Shown piece by piece: positions 28,019 through 32,068 of a DNA stretch of 32,068 nt. Position 1 is the stretch's first letter; every line of letters begins with the position of its first letter. Both the position numbers and the translations under genes were made by a program. Source of the stretch: JAGNHS01 sp964609695 (GTDB taxonomy: Bacteria; Bdellovibrionota; UBA2428); the NCBI GenBank assembly GCA_964609695.1, contig CAZSSP010000022.1, forward strand, positions 1 to 32,068. The letters are read 5' to 3'. The notes beneath the pieces were generated by a model. It made no database searches and was not told where the DNA came from. It saw only the letters and a list, made by a program, of their open reading frames with translations.

Positions 28019-28905
28019 TAATTCTTACCTAAAAATTTTAGAATGCTTGAGAAGTCGAGTGATCCTTGACCATTGTTACGGTGTAAACCATATAAATTTC
28101 GTGCCAGTTGGCCCATGGGAGTGTTTTGATTTTTTTCGAGTGCAGTTTCGAGCGCCAATCCTAAATCTTTATACATAAGATCTACAGCAAAACCGCCTTG
28201 GTATTCACGGCTTGCAGGAACATTTTCCATCACACCGGGCCAAGGATTATAAACTTCTAGGGACCAATTTTTTCCAGAACTTTGCATAAGAATATCGGAG
28301 AGTACTTTGGGGTCCATTCCGCAAGCTTTACCAAGATTGAGTGCTTCACATGAACCAATCATATGAATGGCGAGCAACATGTTGTTGCAAACTTTTGCAA
28401 CCTGACCTGCGCCAGCGTCTCCCGCATGAAAAATCTTTTTACCCATTTTTTCTAAAGCAGGGCGAGCTTTTTCTAGGCTTTCTTTTTTTCCACCCACCAT
28501 AAAAGTTAGGGTTCCAGCAGCAGCGCCTCCGGTTCCACCTGAGACAGGAGCATCGATCATCTCAAAGCCTCTTCTCTGGGCTTCGTTGATCACTTTTCTT
28601 GCCGATTCTGGAGCAATTGTAGAAGAGTCAATTAAAAGCGAGTTCTTATTAACTAATTCTAATAAATTTCCTGAACCCAAATAAAGTTCTTCAACGTGCT
28701 TGCTGGCGGGGAGCATGGTGATGACGATTTCAGCCTGAGACACACATTGCGCAACATTAGTTTCAACTTTTAAGCCTTCTTTTTGAGCCGCAGCCACAGC
28801 ATTGGCACTAAGATCGAAGCATTTAACTTCAAAGCCAGCCTTGTGAAGATTAAGAGCCATGGGTCTCCCCATATTTCCAATACCAATAAACGCAATTTTT
28901 TTCAT
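28018..28905 (-). CDS. mmsB: 3-hydroxyisobutyrate dehydrogenase
   Basis: The enzyme has 295 residues from ATG 28905, chosen over an in-frame TTG at 28920 because GGAG sits 5-8 nt before it. It oxidises 3-hydroxyisobutyrate to methylmalonate semialdehyde with NAD in valine breakdown. Motifs: Rossmann I-A-F-I-G-I-G-N-M-G-R-P-M, substrate loop D-A-P-V-S-G-G-T-G-G-A-A-A-G-T-L, and catalytic Lys171 in G-A-G-Q-V-A-K-V-C-N-N. It follows the hydrolase gene by 11 bp. The next step, methylmalonate-semialdehyde dehydrogenase (mmsA), is not in the window. Confidence 0.93.
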   Translation of the reverse strand: MKKIAFIGIGNMGRPMALNLHKAGFEVKCFDLSANAVAAAQKEGLKVETNVAQCVSQAEIVITMLPASKHVEELYLGSGNLLELVNKNSLLIDSSTIAPESARKVINEAQRRGFEMIDAPVSGGTGGAAAGTLTFMVGGKKESLEKARPALEKMGKKIFHAGDAGAGQVAKVCNNMLLAIHMIGSCEALNLGKACGMDPKVLSDILMQSSGKNWSLEVYNPWPGVMENVPASREYQGGFAVDLMYKDLGLALETALEKNQNTPMGQLARNLYGLHRNNGQGSLDFSSILKFLGKN

Positions 28906-28916
28906 AAGATCTCCAT

Positions 28917-30008
28917 TCAATTCAAATTTGCTAATGGATTAGTTTCAAGGCCTAATCCTAATTCAAAGTGCGATGTGATTTTTTTAGGGTCAATATCGGC
29001 AGCGATTTTTGGATTCCATTGAGCTTTGTTGTCTTTGTCGATAAGTAAAGCTCGCACACCTTCTGGAAAATCGTGTCCCATGGCGCAATGAACCGCTACG
29101 AGCCATTCCATTTGAAAAATTTCGTTAAGTTTTTTTCCTTGAGCTCTTTGGAATTGCTCAAAAATAATGGCCACAGAAGTTGGAGAAGCTCTAAGAATGT
29201 TTTGTCGACCCTTTTCAGCCCAAGGACTGAGCGCACTTTGATTATTACAAAAATTGTAAAGGTCTACTGCGCTCTTATGTTGAGTGATGGCATCAATCCA
29301 ATTCCATTCTAACTGTGATTTAATGGAAATATTGTTTGAAGCCGATTCAAAAGTATTTAAAATATTTTGAATTTCATTTTTAATATTTGTCGAAGTATTC
29401 ACTTGAAAGTTTTTTAGTGCATTGAGAAATTCCGATTTTTTAGCATGTTCTATACAGTGGTCGGCTAAGTGTAGTTCTCGAGCTTCAATTCCATTAATTC
29501 GAGTTCCACTAAGTGCTAGAAAGACTCCGGCCTGTCGAGGGCATTTTTGTAGAAAATATGAAGCACCAACATCGGGAAAAAGACCTATAGAAATTTCAGG
29601 CATGGCCATCATGGTTTTCTCGGTGGCAACTCTAAAAGTGCATCCTTGAAGAATTCCCATACCGCCACCCATGACTATGCCGTGCCCCCAAGCGATAATT
29701 GGTTTTTTAAAAGTGTGAATCAAATAATCAAGTTTATATTCATGCTCAAAAAAACTTTTGAAGTAGGGGTCTTTATCTTTAATAGCTTTATAGAGTCGAA
29801 CAATATCTCCACCAGCGCAAAAGGCTTTTTCTCCCGCGGCATCTAGGAAAACAAATTTTATTTCAGGATCTTTTTGCCAAAGGGTTAGTCCCTCGTAAAG
29901 AGAGTCAATCATTTCTAAACTAAGGGCGTTGAGCGTGGCTTCGGAGTTAAGTTGTGCGTGTCCAAATTTTCCGTTTTGGCAGTGGAGTATTTCTAAGTTA
30001 ACACTCAT
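28917..30008 (-). CDS. 3-hydroxyisobutyryl-CoA hydrolase
   Basis: The protein has 363 residues from ATG 30008, which overlaps the previous stop as ATGA (a TTG-led extension to 30020 is less likely). It is a crotonase-fold enzyme of the HIBCH type, longer than an enoyl-CoA hydratase. The oxyanion region is K-A-F-C-A-G-G-D-I and H-G-I-V-M-G-G-G-M-G. The active-site stretch is M-P-E-I-S-I-G-L-F-P-D-V-G-A-S-Y-F-L. It releases 3-hydroxyisobutyrate from its CoA ester, removing toxic methacrylyl-CoA in the valine pathway. The C-terminal part (about 240-340) with F-E-Q-F-Q-R-A is the HIBCH extension. Confidence 0.92.
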   Translation of the reverse strand: MSVNLEILHCQNGKFGHAQLNSEATLNALSLEMIDSLYEGLTLWQKDPEIKFVFLDAAGEKAFCAGGDIVRLYKAIKDKDPYFKSFFEHEYKLDYLIHTFKKPIIAWGHGIVMGGGMGILQGCTFRVATEKTMMAMPEISIGLFPDVGASYFLQKCPRQAGVFLALSGTRINGIEARELHLADHCIEHAKKSEFLNALKNFQVNTSTNIKNEIQNILNTFESASNNISIKSQLEWNWIDAITQHKSAVDLYNFCNNQSALSPWAEKGRQNILRASPTSVAIIFEQFQRAQGKKLNEIFQMEWLVAVHCAMGHDFPEGVRALLIDKDNKAQWNPKIAADIDPKKITSHFELGLGLETNPLANLN

Positions 30009-30793
30009 GCGTTTTTCCAAATGGCCTTACGTTTTTCTAAGAAGGCATTAACGCCTTCTTTTTGATCTTGGAATTCAAAAAGTTCCATGAACAAATCTCT
30101 TTCCATGGGGAGAGCTTGGCTTAGGGGGCGTGTGCGAGCAGATTGAATGAGCTTTTTACAGCGGGCCACACTGGTTGGACTTTGCTTTTCAACTTTTTTA
30201 GCAAGTTCAAGGGCATGAGTTTTGGCTTGTCCTTTAGGAAGAATTTCTTCGATAAGACCAATTTCAAGAGCTTTTTTAGCGTCGACTCTTTCTCCGCAAA
30301 GAATCATTCTTTTGGCCCAGCCTTCACCTACAAGCCAAGGAAGATTCTGTGTGCCGCCAGCGCAGGGGAGTAGGCCCACGGTGGCTTCTGGAAGCGCCAT
30401 TTGCGCTTGTTCTTCGGCAAGTCGAATGTCGCAAGCTAAAGAGAATTCCAGGCCTCCACCCATAGCGTAGCCGTTAATAGCGCAAATAGTAACGCCACGA
30501 AAAGCGGTCACACTTTCGAAAGCAGCACCAAAGAGATCGGCCAGTTTTCGGGCCTGAGCTTTATTGCCGTCGCTAAACATGTTGAGATCGGCACCTGCAG
30601 AAAAAAACTTTTCGCCTTCGCCTGTAACGACCAAAGAATAGATATCTTTATTGTCGCTCAAGTTTTTCATAAGAGCTGGAATGGCTGAAAGAGATTCTTC
30701 AGTGAAAGTGTTGGCTGGGGGATTGCTTAAAGTGAGTAGGGCCGTGTGTTCTAAAATTTCAACTTTGAGTTTTGGGGTTAAATTATAATTCAT
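30005..30793 (-). CDS. Enoyl-CoA hydratase (methacrylyl-CoA hydration)
   Basis: This 262-residue crotonase-family hydratase shows K-F-F-S-A-G-A-D-L as the oxyanion loop. Both catalytic glutamates are in place, in G-G-G-L-E-F-S-L-A-C-D and L-P-E-A-T-V-G-L-L-P. G-G-T-Q-N-L follows. By context it adds water to methacrylyl-CoA; it could also serve fatty-acid oxidation. AAGGAAG lies 8 nt before the ATG. It sits 25 bp after the dehydrogenase and is coupled to the hydrolase. Confidence 0.9.
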   Translation of the reverse strand: MNYNLTPKLKVEILEHTALLTLSNPPANTFTEESLSAIPALMKNLSDNKDIYSLVVTGEGEKFFSAGADLNMFSDGNKAQARKLADLFGAAFESVTAFRGVTICAINGYAMGGGLEFSLACDIRLAEEQAQMALPEATVGLLPCAGGTQNLPWLVGEGWAKRMILCGERVDAKKALEIGLIEEILPKGQAKTHALELAKKVEKQSPTSVARCKKLIQSARTRPLSQALPMERDLFMELFEFQDQKEGVNAFLEKRKAIWKNA

Positions 30794-30818
30794 ATGTCTT
30801 CCTTTTGAATCCTTCTAT

Positions 30819-31982
30819 TTAATCTCTAAATAATTGCGTTGCGTTTTCTTCGAGAACTTTTCTGGCCACAATCACTCTCATGATTTCATTGGTGCCTTCG
30901 AGAATTTGATGGACTCGAGAATCTCTTACGTGGCGTTCGACGGGGTATTCTTTGGTGTAACCATAGCCACCATGAATTTGTAGGGCTTCGTTGCAAATTT
31001 TAAATCCTAAATCAGTGGCAAAACGCTTGGCCATGGCACAATAAGAGGAAGCCTGAGGATCTTTGTTGTCGTATTTTGAAGCGGCTAATCGAATCATTTG
31101 TCTCGAAGCAATGAGTTCGGTTTGCATATCTGCCAATTTAAATTGTAGGGCTTGAAATTGAGCAATGGGCTTTCCAAATTGATTTCGAGCCAACATGTGC
31201 TTTTGAGCTTGATCGAGTGCAGATTGCGCTGTTCCAACTGAACAAGTTCCAATATTAACTCGACCGCCATCCAAACCCATCATGGCGATTTTGAAACCTT
31301 GTCCTTCTGATCCGAGCAAATTAGCAAGGGGAATTTTAACTTGATCGAAATTTATTATACGAGTGGGTTGGCTGTTCCATCCCATTTTCTTTTCGTTTTC
31401 ACCATAGCTAATACCTGGAGAGTTTGCGGGAATCACAAAACTTGAAATGCCTTTTGGAGAATCATCTCCAGTGCGAGCCATCACAACAAGTACGTCTGTG
31501 GCTCCACCGCCGGATACAAAGGCCTTGCTGCCAGTGACGATGTAGTGATCGCCCTTTTTTTCAGCCCGAGTTTTTAGTGAAGCCGCATCGGAGCCAGCAT
31601 TGGGTTCGGTTAAACAATAGGAACCTAAAACTTCGCCAGTGACCATTTTAGGACACCATTCTTTTCTTAAGTTGTCGGAGCCGAAAGTGTCGATCATCCA
31701 TGTGACCATGTTGTGAATGGTGATATAGGCCGTTGTAGAAGTGCAGCCATAGGCGAGCTCTTCGAAAATAATGGCAGCATCTAAGCGAGAGAGATTCATT
31801 CCACCCACGTCGTCGCGAGTGTAAACGCCTAGGAAACCAAGTTCAGCCGCTTTTTTAAGAGTCTCTTTGGGGAAATATTTTTCTTCGTCCCATTTTTGAG
31901 CAAAGGGCGCGAGTTCTTTAGCTGCGAAAGTACGGGCTGCATCTTGATAAGCTTTTTGTTCTTCACTCAGATTAAAATCCAT
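30819..31982 (-). CDS. Acyl-CoA dehydrogenase, probably isobutyryl-CoA specific
   Basis: This 387-residue flavoenzyme of normal length shows Y-C-L-T-E-P-N-A-G-S-D-A (FAD/substrate loop), G-S-K-A-F-V-S-G-G-G, R-N-Q-F-G-K-P-I-A-Q-F-Q-A and I-H-G-G-Y-G-Y. The catalytic base Glu362 is in Q-I-L-E-G-T-N-E-I-M-R. That position and the downstream hydratase, hydrolase and dehydrogenase point to isobutyryl-CoA (valine) rather than straight-chain substrates. Electrons would pass to ETF, not seen here. First gene of the operon within the window, with AAGGAGCAT upstream of the ATG. Confidence 0.92.
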   Translation of the reverse strand: MDFNLSEEQKAYQDAARTFAAKELAPFAQKWDEEKYFPKETLKKAAELGFLGVYTRDDVGGMNLSRLDAAIIFEELAYGCTSTTAYITIHNMVTWMIDTFGSDNLRKEWCPKMVTGEVLGSYCLTEPNAGSDAASLKTRAEKKGDHYIVTGSKAFVSGGGATDVLVVMARTGDDSPKGISSFVIPANSPGISYGENEKKMGWNSQPTRIINFDQVKIPLANLLGSEGQGFKIAMMGLDGGRVNIGTCSVGTAQSALDQAQKHMLARNQFGKPIAQFQALQFKLADMQTELIASRQMIRLAASKYDNKDPQASSYCAMAKRFATDLGFKICNEALQIHGGYGYTKEYPVERHVRDSRVHQILEGTNEIMRVIVARKVLEENATQLFRD

Positions 31983-32030
31983 GGATTTTTATGCTCCTTA
32001 AGAGTGAAAATTAGCAGTAAGTTTAAGGGC

Positions 32031-32036
32031 AGTATA
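32031..32036 (-). promoter_or_regulatory. Candidate -10 of the valine operon
   Basis: On the minus strand TATACT, about 50 bp before the dehydrogenase ATG. No good -35 lies at the right distance, so this is tentative; the operon could also begin beyond the window. Confidence 0.3.
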
Positions 32037-32068
32037 GGGCGCTTAAGGGGTGCTTGCTAAGTGCGTTA

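Overview
This 32 kb window is A+T-rich, densely packed bacterial chromosome. It most resembles a Bdellovibrio-like (Bdellovibrionota) predator. The strongest taxonomic clue is a 64-residue histone-fold protein at 19184-19378 that looks like the HBb histone described from Bdellovibrio bacteriovorus. A large share of small secreted or lipoprotein genes, a valine-degradation operon and a heterodimeric ABC exporter also fit. The lineage is inferred from gene content only. I see no insertion sequence, prophage, CRISPR array or rRNA.

Layout. 1-3026 (+): the C-terminal part of a membrane protein that began before the window, an antisense tRNA-Leu(GAG), then a lemA / TPM-domain / TPM-domain operon. 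3040-7035 (-): a small secreted protein, then the central glycolysis operon gap-pgk-tpiA-[30-residue membrane peptide]-secG. The peptide gene at 3921-4013 is easily missed. 7165-9215 (-): a tandem pair of paralogous secreted proteins joined by Asn/Tyr/Gly-rich linkers, with no family I recognise. 9383-12606 (+): a three-domain fusion (nucleotidyltransferase + CDP-alcohol phosphatidyltransferase + flippase-like membrane domain), then a DUF3047-like secreted protein. 12557-17341 (mostly -): greB with a coupled small ORF, a secreted protein on +, and an ABC exporter pair whose sequence motifs are complementary.

17488-19378: a DksA-family regulator lacking two of the four zinc cysteines, a DUF2252-like lipoprotein (-), and the histone. 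19375-22739: a secreted thermonuclease convergent with the histone, an unknown protein, a dihydroorotase with one metal-ligand His replaced by Gln, and a stand-alone rpsD. 22808-25178: two small secreted Cys-X9-Cys paralogues sharing an upstream block at identical spacing, and a secreted caspase-like (clan CD) protease with an EF-hand loop. 25184-31982 (-): an MMPL/RND exporter and a translationally coupled valine catabolism operon (acyl-CoA dehydrogenase, enoyl-CoA hydratase, 3-hydroxyisobutyryl-CoA hydrolase, 3-hydroxyisobutyrate dehydrogenase) ending in a pterin dehydratase.

The points most worth follow-up are the histone and its convergent nuclease, the two unknown secreted paralogue pairs, the lipid-synthase/flippase fusion, the peptide before secG, and the altered dihydroorotase metal site. 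There is no gene-free stretch longer than 300 bases.
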